DNA of 64,000 bases from an uncultured candidate division WPS-2 bacterium (GTDB lineage: Bacteria > Vulcanimicrobiota > Vulcanimicrobiia > Vulcanimicrobiales > Vulcanimicrobiaceae): the NCBI GenBank assembly GCA_937927945.1, contig CALEYW010000014.1, positions 31,977 through 95,976 of the forward strand, in the 5' to 3' direction. Each line of letters begins with the position of its first letter. Position 1 is the first letter of the stretch. The notes under the pieces are model-generated. The model was not told the origin of the DNA. It ran no database searches and was given only the letters and a program-made list of their open reading frames with translations. Shown here one piece after another: positions 41,301-49,300 of the stretch. A program made the position numbers and the translations under genes.

Positions 41301-42209
41301 ATGCGAGTCGGGAGCACGCAGCACCGCGACCTCTTCTGCCGCTGGTTCATCGAAACGCACGTCGCGTGGGAACCCGCAGACCTTCCCTGGCCTCCGCTGG
41401 ATGTCGCGCTCGTGGAGCGATTGCGTGCGTTCCCTTTCTGGAGCCACGCACGATCGATCGAACGGCGCGCGGGGAAGCTCGTGAGCGGGTTCGCGGAGAC
41501 GATCGAGGACCCGCTGATGCGTGAGGCGGTCGCGTTGCAGGGCATGGAAGAGACGCGTCACGGACGGCTGATGGGCCACGTGCTGGAGCATTACAGGATT
41601 GACGTTCCGGAGGTACCCTTCGCCGAACCGCGCGGGACCATGGAGGACTTCCGAATCTTTGGGTTCGGCGAGTGCATGGACTCGTTTCTCGGCTTCGGTG
41701 CGTTCGCGATCGCGCGGCGCAAGCGGCTCTTCCCAGCGGCGCTCCTCGACATCTTCGATACCTTCATGTGGGAAGAGGCGCGTCACATCGCGTTTTTCAC
41801 CAATTGGTGGCGCTACGAGCAGGCCCGAGCGGGTCGCGACGGCGTCCTTCGCCGTACGCTCGAGTCAGTCGCGTATTACCTCAAGACGGCGTCAGCCCCG
41901 GCGCGCGGAGCTGCTGACGTGCCATGGCCGAAGTTGGAAGGAAACGAGCTCTTCGACTCCATAGCGGCCGACATCACACCGGCGACGTTCCTCGCGGCAG
42001 CGCTCGAGGCGAACCGCTCGATGATGGCACGCGTCGACCGTCGGCTTCTCCGGCCGGTGTTGATGCCGCGACTTGCGACCGCGTTGCTGCTAGGGATCCG
42101 AATGCTCCCGCCGCGCGAGCCCGCCGTTACCCCGGCTGCGTCATCTTTCGCTCGCGCAGGAATTTGTTTCGCTGACACGATTTGTGGCAGACAACGGAGA
42201 TCTAATTAG
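41301..42209 (+). CDS. Ferritin-like di-iron protein
   Basis: A 302-residue all-helical protein with two ExxH pairs, EETRH at 83-87 and EEARH at 158-162, and further acidic helix positions such as FGFGECMD. These are the ligands of a ferritin-like di-iron site, as in oxygenases and some tRNA or fatty-acid modifying enzymes. The family is not one I can name. The ATG at 41301 (MRVGSTQHRDLF) follows the methyltransferase by 53 bases. Its last 30 or so residues are low complexity and enter the lower-GC island. An oxidation step paired with the methyltransferase is plausible. Confidence 0.75.
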   Translation: MRVGSTQHRDLFCRWFIETHVAWEPADLPWPPLDVALVERLRAFPFWSHARSIERRAGKLVSGFAETIEDPLMREAVALQGMEETRHGRLMGHVLEHYRIDVPEVPFAEPRGTMEDFRIFGFGECMDSFLGFGAFAIARRKRLFPAALLDIFDTFMWEEARHIAFFTNWWRYEQARAGRDGVLRRTLESVAYYLKTASAPARGAADVPWPKLEGNELFDSIAADITPATFLAAALEANRSMMARVDRRLLRPVLMPRLATALLLGIRMLPPREPAVTPAASSFARAGICFADTICGRQRRSN

Positions 42210-42211
42210 CG

Positions 42212-42820
42212 TTAAGCTTCTTCTCCCAGATCGTCTCCTCGCTTCCATCGTTGTCGGCCATCCGCTATGCGCTTCGCATTTTCGGCTTCAACCTCTTCGG
42301 CAATCGTTGCGGCACCCGAAATCCTGAAAAGACGCTGCACTGCAGAGAATGGCAGCATCGCTGCATAGCAGGTGAGAAACAACAACGCAGTGCGAGAGAC
42401 GGCGCGTCCCACAATTGAATAGCCAGGCTCAGAAACAAATGCGCTAATATAAGTTAGCCAGCCGATTACGGTAGCGAAAACGATAGCAACGCTGAAACAG
42501 AAGTCCGCGATAACGTTCAAATACTGCAAGCGATCTTGCGCAGCGACCGGTCTCGGAATCAGCCCGATTAACACGCTCAATGATGTGCCGAAAAAACCTC
42601 CTAAAATTGCAAATGTCGACACAATGAGGGCGAAATATCCGGCGGTCATTCCATGCGGGCGCGGCACACTAAAAGCGAAGACGTTTGATACGCAACCGAG
42701 CAAGAGCGCCGCCTTAAAGTCCCACGATTTAGCGTAGTCTCTCCAACGTGGCCGAAGATATCGCCAGAGCGCGAGAGCATTGTAGGTCTGCTGCTCAACC
42801 GAGGGGAGCTTTGATGCCAT
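42212..42820 (-). CDS. Four-helix membrane protein of a two-gene module
   Basis: A 202-residue protein with an N-terminal soluble stretch (about 1-32) and four hydrophobic segments: about 34-52 (AALLLGCVSNVFAF), 60-88 (YFALIVSTFAILGGFFGTSL), 103-130 (VAIVFATVIGWLTYISAF) and 138-162 (ALLFLTCYAAMLPFSAV). It ends in a charged tail (EEVEAENAKRIADGRQRWKR). Its ATG overlaps the last base of the upstream gene's TAA, so the two are translated together. Base composition is lower in GC than the surroundings. I do not recognise the family. An effector-type membrane protein is an inference from architecture. Confidence 0.65.
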   Translation of the reverse strand: MASKLPSVEQQTYNALALWRYLRPRWRDYAKSWDFKAALLLGCVSNVFAFSVPRPHGMTAGYFALIVSTFAILGGFFGTSLSVLIGLIPRPVAAQDRLQYLNVIADFCFSVAIVFATVIGWLTYISAFVSEPGYSIVGRAVSRTALLFLTCYAAMLPFSAVQRLFRISGAATIAEEVEAENAKRIADGRQRWKRGDDLGEEA

Positions 42821-43644
42821 TACACTTCAAGCTCGTCGACGGTTTCGGTTGCAATCGGATTGTTGCGCGCCAACTTTTCAGCAAAATCCGCGGGCTCGCC
42901 CGTGCTTTGGACGCTAAGGCTGAGCGGCGAGACTTTCTTGCCCGATATAGGTTCCGCATGCCCCGCCTGGTTTATGCCTCTGCCGCTTTTTAGTTCACCA
43001 AGGCCTTCCTCAACATAGTCAAGCTGGTTGCTAACCAGAACGCCATCAATGTTGATCCCGCGGGGATCACCGACGAGTCGAAGGAGCTCCCGCTGTACGT
43101 GTGACTGCTCTAAAGAATTCGTAAACAGCTTCGTGTCTGCGCGACCTTCAGGATTTGCCCGAACAATGCTGAAGCTCAATTCTTCAATCTTACGAAAGGA
43201 TCGTAACCGTTCGCGAAGGCTTTGATCCCGCAGTAGCGGGTATAGCGTCATCGTCCCGAGGACTGGCGTTGCAAATGCCTTCAGGACTGCTAACACCTTC
43301 GATACAGGAAAGCGCGGCCGCTTTGGAATTGCAAAAACGTGCGCCTTGCGCAAAAATACGATCGGAATAAAGTCGCTCGTATCAAGTTTCCCACTCGCAA
43401 GATGCAATGCAAGACCTGACCCGCTCAGTTTATAGACATCCGTCGTCTTCGATCGACTGAGCAGCGCAGCGCTAATTGAGGTCCCAGCGAATACGTGATG
43501 TTCAACATCGGTTATCGCCCAAGTGTCCCCTTTCCACTTCGTCATTCGCGGCTCCAAAATGCGAAGGCCGAGTTTAGACGCGTCGCCCTCTAAACCGTCA
43601 ACACTGAGTCTGTAGAAAACCGTCGTATAGTCGTAAAGTGACAT
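42820..43644 (-). CDS. Unrecognised cytosolic protein of a two-gene module
   Basis: A 274-residue soluble protein. The N-terminal half (FYRLSVDGLEGDASKLGLRI, TDVEHHVFAGTSISAALLSR, DFIPIVFLRKAHVFAIPKR) looks alpha/beta. The C-terminal half is helical and charged (FRKIEELSFSIVRANPEG, NSLEQSHVQRELLRLVGD), ending in a Ser/Pro-rich linker. No catalytic motif or signal peptide is visible, and I cannot assign a family. It precedes and overlaps the membrane protein by one base (TAATG). The pair sits divergent from the AAA ATPase module, 584 bases away, in DNA of lower GC than the rest of the window. Confidence 0.6.
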   Translation of the reverse strand: MSLYDYTTVFYRLSVDGLEGDASKLGLRILEPRMTKWKGDTWAITDVEHHVFAGTSISAALLSRSKTTDVYKLSGSGLALHLASGKLDTSDFIPIVFLRKAHVFAIPKRPRFPVSKVLAVLKAFATPVLGTMTLYPLLRDQSLRERLRSFRKIEELSFSIVRANPEGRADTKLFTNSLEQSHVQRELLRLVGDPRGINIDGVLVSNQLDYVEEGLGELKSGRGINQAGHAEPISGKKVSPLSLSVQSTGEPADFAEKLARNNPIATETVDELEV

Positions 43645-44228
43645 AAACCCCGCAATATCACTCGTGCAGATTGACTGTCTCTCGCGACCTTGTTCGCGGG
43701 ACCGTCAGCCCAAGGCCTCCCGACGTCACGGGCGCCGGAACGATCCCGCTTCGGATTTGAGCTGGAACTTTCGCCCGAGCAGTCTCGATGCGTGCGCCTG
43801 GCACCGGCCTAACGTGGCCGCGGTTCGCGTCGTGACAGATTGAGTGGCATCGCCAAGGCGGCAGCTTCTCGCTGTTGCGGCCACCGGGGGAGTTCCGGCG
43901 TGCTGCGAAGCGCCGACACTGCGATCCGGCTTCTTACGATCCTAGAAGCCACCGCCCTTGAGAGGACCAGGGCCTGAGGTACATCGCGCTTTGCAGGCGG
44001 TCCCAAAATGCTTTATCGATCGCTCTTAATTAATCGAATTAGCCACGACGTATCCCGGCGCAGCTAATGCAGAGCGCGGCGTGGCCGAGCCTCGCACTTC
44101 GCGAAATGCAGCCATAGCCTCGCGTCGCGAGGACCACAATCGACCTTGCTTGAAGGTTCCGCACCGATGGCGTTGCCCGTGCCGAACTCGAGAGGCGCAA
44201 TCCGTCGCTGCCAAAGAGCGGGGATTCA
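43645..44228. other. Intergenic region between divergent modules
   Basis: No convincing gene in 584 bases. It should hold the promoters of both divergent modules. Several short frames exist on the minus strand but none has a recognisable protein pattern or binding site. I looked for tRNA and repeat boundaries that might mark the island edge and saw none. Confidence 0.6.
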
Positions 44229-45569
44229 ATGACCGAGCGACCTAGCGAATTCCAACGGCGCGAAATACCGATGCTGAGGGCCCTCCGCTTAGGCAATTAT
44301 CGAAGTTTTAACGACGTGACCGTAGAGTTCGGGAATCTCACGGTTCTCATCGGTCCGAATGCGGCAGGGAAGTCAAACCTACTTGACGCCATTAGCTTCT
44401 TCCGGAACCTTGCTGAGCATGGTATCGACGATGCGGTATCAATGCAAGGCGGCATTGACTATATTCGCAACTTGCGACTACCGAAGACGAGCCCTGTACG
44501 CCTCGGCATTGATTTAGAATGGCCTTCACTGGAGCGCCCGTTCTATCTCATCAGGCATAGCCCTAGAGCGAGAGGGGCGGCTTCGCAGCTTCCACCATAT
44601 CTGCGATATCGAAATGCTTTAGTGAGCTACGACATTGCACTGGGAGCGGCGCAACGAACGCGCGATCCGCGCGTGATGTCAGAATCCCTGAAAATCCGCT
44701 TTGAGCTCGCCATAATTCCGAGAGAACGTAAGGGACTCATTCGTGATGATCAGGTTTGGCACCGTTCAGTTCTAACGTTGACGGTCAGCGGCGGAAAGCT
44801 GACTACCAACCTCGAGTCGACGGCCACCGAAGTCGAAATTACACCGGCGCTGAGTCCGGAGTACGATCTAGGCCGCTATGATTCCAGCGAAGTACTCCTC
44901 CACCAAGATTCCGTACCCTTCGGCTTACAACCGATCCAAGCACTATCAAAGATCCCTCGATACGACATCGATCCAACCCTTGGCAAGTCGGCTCTTCCGG
45001 TCACTGGTCGCGCGGAACTTGAGGAAGATGGGGATAATTTGCCGGCCGCGCTCCGGGCCATTCTAAGCCACAGCGGTGACCGCGAGAAGTTTCTTGCACT
45101 TGTTACGGACGCGCTGCCATTCGTTAGATCAGTAGACGTAGCGTCGTTTTCCGACATGACCCGGTTCTTGCAGGTTCGCGAGACATATAGTTCACGAAGC
45201 GTTATTCCGGGTTACCTTATGTCGGATGGCACAATCGACGTTATCACATTTATTGTAGCGCTCTATTTCCAGAACGCCTTCCTTACGATGTTTGAAGAAC
45301 CGGATCGTGGCTTGCATCCTGCAATGGTAAGAAAAATTGGCGCCATGATGGTTGAAGAGTCGGAGCAGCGTCAAGTCATCGCTACGACGCACAGCACGGA
45401 GCTGATCAACTCGGTGCGTCCAGACAGCGTCCAGTGTGTCGTGAGGAATGACGAGGGAAACTCGACGGTATTCCGGCCGAGCCAGTCTCCGCAATTCCAA
45501 TCGTTTCTTACAACGATGGGGATTGGGCAGCTCAATTCAGCTGGGTTACTCTCGACCTACTTAGGATAA
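44229..45569 (+). CDS. AAA ATPase (RecF/OLD-like, AAA_15/AAA_21)
   Basis: A 446-residue ABC-type ATPase of the SMC-like class. Walker A is GPNAAGKSN at 42-50, in the classic context VEFGNLTVLIG. The signature-like segment MSDGTIDVITF, Walker B with catalytic Glu in FLTMFEEPDRGLHP (around 350-365) and the switch-loop TTHSTEL (around 386) are all present near the C-terminus. The middle is a lineage-specific insert without coiled coil. No TOPRIM domain is fused. Instead a small TOPRIM/DUF4276-like protein is encoded 2 bases downstream, as in AbiLi/AbiLii- and PARIS-like defence pairs. The ATG at 44229 or the one at 44271 (MLRALRLGNYRSF) may start translation; the second is the commoner family start. 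Confidence 0.85.
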   Translation: MTERPSEFQRREIPMLRALRLGNYRSFNDVTVEFGNLTVLIGPNAAGKSNLLDAISFFRNLAEHGIDDAVSMQGGIDYIRNLRLPKTSPVRLGIDLEWPSLERPFYLIRHSPRARGAASQLPPYLRYRNALVSYDIALGAAQRTRDPRVMSESLKIRFELAIIPRERKGLIRDDQVWHRSVLTLTVSGGKLTTNLESTATEVEITPALSPEYDLGRYDSSEVLLHQDSVPFGLQPIQALSKIPRYDIDPTLGKSALPVTGRAELEEDGDNLPAALRAILSHSGDREKFLALVTDALPFVRSVDVASFSDMTRFLQVRETYSSRSVIPGYLMSDGTIDVITFIVALYFQNAFLTMFEEPDRGLHPAMVRKIGAMMVEESEQRQVIATTHSTELINSVRPDSVQCVVRNDEGNSTVFRPSQSPQFQSFLTTMGIGQLNSAGLLSTYLG

Positions 45570-45571
45570 CC

Positions 45572-46123
45572 GTGGCTAAATCTCTGGCGCTTTTCGTCGA
45601 AGGCGCGGACGACCGTCGATTTGTTGAACGAGTGCTTCGACCTCGTATGAAGAAGGCTACTTATTCGGCACTGATGCCGATCGAATACGCACAGATGGAA
45701 GACAGCGACGTAAATGGCTTGGTCTCCGGCTTCAATGCGAGCACTGAAAGCTTCGACTATCTGTTCTTAACTGATCGCGACACGCATCAAGACATTACGG
45801 CGTGTAAGCGCCACATATGCAGAAAGTATCCCGCGGTAAAGCCTGAAAACGTGGTTATGGTCTGCGCCGAAATTGAGTCATGGTACGTTGCCGGCCTGAC
45901 CCCTAGCAAGCTCGCGGCTTTAGGAATACGGTTCACAGAGCGAACCACTGACACGTTGACCAAAGAGCGGTTCAATGCAGCTATGCCCCTTGCATACCGT
46001 AAGAGCAGGCGAGTCTTTTTGATCAAGATGTTGGACAGCTTTACGGTTAGCACGGCCAAGGGTCGTAACGCTTCATTTAAGTCATTCTGCTTGACGCACC
46101 AGGCAGTAGTTTCTAAAACGTAG
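45572..46123 (+). CDS. Small TOPRIM/DUF4276-like effector candidate
   Basis: A 183-residue protein encoded 2 bases after the AAA ATPase, with a GTG start and AGGA about 6 bases upstream. FVEGADDRRFVERVLRPRMK is a TOPRIM-like first strand with an acidic residue, FLTDRDTHQD gives the DxD-type strand, and VMVCAEIESWYVAGL matches the conserved E-x-E-W segment of DUF4276 proteins. In related two-gene systems the ATPase senses phage or DNA ends, and the TOPRIM partner is a nuclease acting on tRNA or DNA. The assignment to DUF4276/TOPRIM is from motif pattern only. The stop is followed by a perfect 16-base palindrome. Confidence 0.75.
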   Translation: MAKSLALFVEGADDRRFVERVLRPRMKKATYSALMPIEYAQMEDSDVNGLVSGFNASTESFDYLFLTDRDTHQDITACKRHICRKYPAVKPENVVMVCAEIESWYVAGLTPSKLAALGIRFTERTTDTLTKERFNAAMPLAYRKSRRVFLIKMLDSFTVSTAKGRNASFKSFCLTHQAVVSKT

Positions 46124-46124
46124 G

Positions 46125-46140
46125 CGCCTAGGCCTAGGCG
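46125..46140. repeat. Perfect 16-bp palindrome
   Basis: CGCCTAGGCCTAGGCG, directly after the TAG of the TOPRIM-like gene, is a perfect palindrome with no loop. It contains two CCTAGG sites. With the preceding G and a following T it may form a terminator, but there is no T-tract. It lies at the downstream edge of the lower-GC island. Bases 46141-46332 hold nothing else I recognise. Confidence 0.6.
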
Positions 46141-46332
46141 TCGCTGAGATCCTCGAACGCCGCTTTCTGTTACCGCGAGATGGCCATCTACGGTTCCCCG
46201 GGGTAGACGCTAGCTGTGTAGTATCCCGTTGCGCGCTGGTCGCTACCGCCAGCCCACTGGAAAGTGGTGATCCTCGGCACCAAGCGTTGTAACGCCAAGA
46301 GCCGCGCTGATCGGCATCGGTCTCGCTCTGCG

Positions 46333-49300
46333 TTATGTCTCGCTCAGGGCCTCGCGAACGATCCGCTCCTGCTCCACAGCGTGCGCCCCAGGGTACCCTT
46401 CGCTGGGACTCGCCCGATACGGCCGGCCCACATACTCAATGTCAGCCAGCTGCGGCGGCAGATTTTCCACGACGCGCCGGCGCACGTGTGCGCGAGCGCC
46501 CATGTTCTTCGGCTCTTCCTGCGCCCAGATCACATGCTCGAGATTGGGGTAGCTGGCGATGAGGGCGAGGATCTCGTGGCGGGGGAGGGGTGAGAGCATC
46601 TCGACGCGGGCGATCGCGGTTTCCTTCGCTTCGGCGTAGAGTGGGCTCGACGTCAGGTCGTAGTAGATGTGCCCGCTGCACAGCAGCAGCCGCGTGACGC
46701 CGGACTTGTCGACCTTCTCGTAGCGCGGGTCGTCGATGAGCTCGCGGAACGTTCCGGTCGCGAGCTCGTCGATCGTCCCGTACGCCGCCCGGTTCCGCAG
46801 CAGCGATTTCGGCGTCATCACCACGAGCGGGTACGCCTGATCGGCCTTCGCCTGCGCGCGCAGCAGATGGAAGTACTGCGAGGCGGTCGAGCAGTTCGCG
46901 ATCCGGATGTTGCCCTCAGCCGACAGCTGCAAGAACCGTTCGATCCGCGCGCTCGAGTGCTCCGGGCCCGCGCCCTCGTACCCGTGCGGCAGCAGCAGCG
47001 TGAGACGCGTCGTCTGCCCCCACTTCGCCGCACCCGCCGCGATGAACTGATCGATGATGATCTGCGCGCCGTTGTTGAAGTCGCCGAACTGCGCTTCCCA
47101 CAGCACGAGCGATTCCGGCAGCTCGGCGCCGTACCCGTACTCGAAGCCGAGGCACGCATACTCGCTCAGCGGCGAGTTGTGGATCTCGAACGACGACTTC
47201 CCATCGTCCAGATGCTGCAGCGGCACGTACTTCTCGTTCGTGCGCGCGTCGTGCAGCACGGCATGCCGGTGCGAGAACGTCCCGCGCTCGGTGTCCTGTC
47301 CGGTGATCCGGATCGGCGTCCCTTCGTTCAAGAGCGAAGCGAAGGCGAGCGCCTCGGCCATGCCCCAGTCGACTTCGCCGCTCTCCTTGAGCGACTGCTG
47401 GCGCTTCGTAAACTGCGAGAGCAGCTTCTTGTTCGGCGTGAAGCCTTCCGGAACGGCGACCAGCGCGTCGCTCCAGCGCAAGAGGTGGTTCTTGTCGACG
47501 GCGGTGTTCGGCGCTTTCTCGCGCACGTTGAGCTTCGCGCCGCTCGTCGCTTCGACGAGCTTCGTCTTGTACTGACCGCTCTTGACGTTCTTGTGCGCTT
47601 CGGCGAGGCGTGCCGTTGCGGCGTCCTGCGTCTCCTTGACCTGGTCGGTCGTGAGCACGCCCTGCGCGACGAGCTGCGCGGCGTAGAGCTCGCGCACGGT
47701 CGGATGCGACTTGATCGCTTCGTACATCAGCGGCTGCGTGTACATCGGCTCGTCCTGCTCGTTGTGGCCGAAGCGGCGGTAGCCGATCAGGTCGACGACC
47801 ACGTCGCGCGAGAACTTGCGGCGGTAGTCGATCGCCAGATGCACCGCGGCGATGCACGCGTCTACGTCGTCGGCGTTGACGTGCACGATCGGCAGGTCGT
47901 AGCCCTTCGCGAGGTCGGAGGCGTAGCGCGTGGAGCGCGCTTCCGACGGGTCGGTAGTGAAGCCGACTTGGTTGTTCGAGATGATGTGGATCGTGCCGCC
48001 GGTCGAGTAGCCGGCGAGGCCCTGCAGGTTGAGGACTTCGGCGACGACGCCTTGCGCGGCGAACGCGGCGTCGCCGTGGATCAGGATCGGCGCGGCGACC
48101 TCGACGTTGAGCGTCGGCGGGTTGACCGCGTGGTCGGTCTGCAGCGCGCGCGTCATCCCCTCGACGACGCCGTCGACGGCCTCGAGGTGCGAGGGGTTGC
48201 TGGCGAGTTCGACCTTGATCTTCGTGCCGACCGGCGTCACGTACTCGCCGACCGCGCCGTGGTGGTACTTCACGTCGCCGGTGACGTCGTCGTCGGGCGT
48301 CTCCGGGTTCGGGAACTCTTCGCGCTGCGAGGCCGACTCGAACTCGGCGAGCAGTTCTTCGTAGGGGCGGTTGACGACGTGCGCGATGGTCGAGAGGCGG
48401 CCGCGGTGCGCCATGCCCAGCACGGCCGTCTTCGTGCCGTCTTCGGCGAGCATCGAGATCGTCTCTTCGAGCATCGGCACCATCACGTCGAGGCCTTCGA
48501 TCGAGAAGGTCTTCTGCGACATGAACTGCTTGCGGAAGTAGCGCTCCATCGCTTCGACCTTCGTCAAGCGCTGGAGGACTTGCACGCGGCGCTGCGGCGT
48601 GAGCGGACGGCGGTGCATCCCCGTCTCGATGTACTCGCGCAGCCATTCGCGCTGTTGCGTGTTCGAGATGTGCTCGATCTCGTAGGCGATCGTCGACGAG
48701 TACGTCTCTTTGAGTTTCGGGAGCACGTCGGCGAGCGTGTTGCCGGGGAGTTTGACGCGCAACACCGAGGCCGGGATCGACTTCATCATCGCCGGCGTGA
48801 GGCCGTAGCTGGCGGGGTCGAGCGACGGATCGTCGGGCGGTTTCGTGCCGAGCGGATCGAGGTTCGCGCCGAGGTGGCCATGGCGGCGATACGCCGAGAC
48901 GATCGCCATGCCGGCGGCGATCGCGCGCAGCATCTCTTCCGACGGAACGCCGGGGAGTTCGGCGACCGGCGCGGCTTCGGCGTCGCGCACGACGGGCGCG
49001 GCGAGGTTTGCGTTGGTGGCGGCGCCGCGGATGTCGGCGTTCAGGCCGAGCTGCGAGAAGATCGTTTGGTAGAAGTCGTCGGCGCCGGAGAGGAATTCGT
49101 CGACGCGCTTGAGGTACTCGCCCGACTGCGCGCCTTGGATGACGCGGTGGTCGTAGGTCGAGGTCATCGTCATGACCTTCTCGACGCCGAGCTGCGCGAG
49201 CGTGGCGCGCGGTGCGTGCGCGAAGCCCGGCGGATAGGCGATCGCGCCGGCGGCGATGATCGCGCCTTGGCCGACCATCAAGCGCGGGACCGATGCGACG

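Noticed and set aside
43645..44228. A tRNA or integration site between the two island modules.
   Set aside because: No T-arm-like GTTCGAATC sequence, acceptor pairing or terminal repeat was found.
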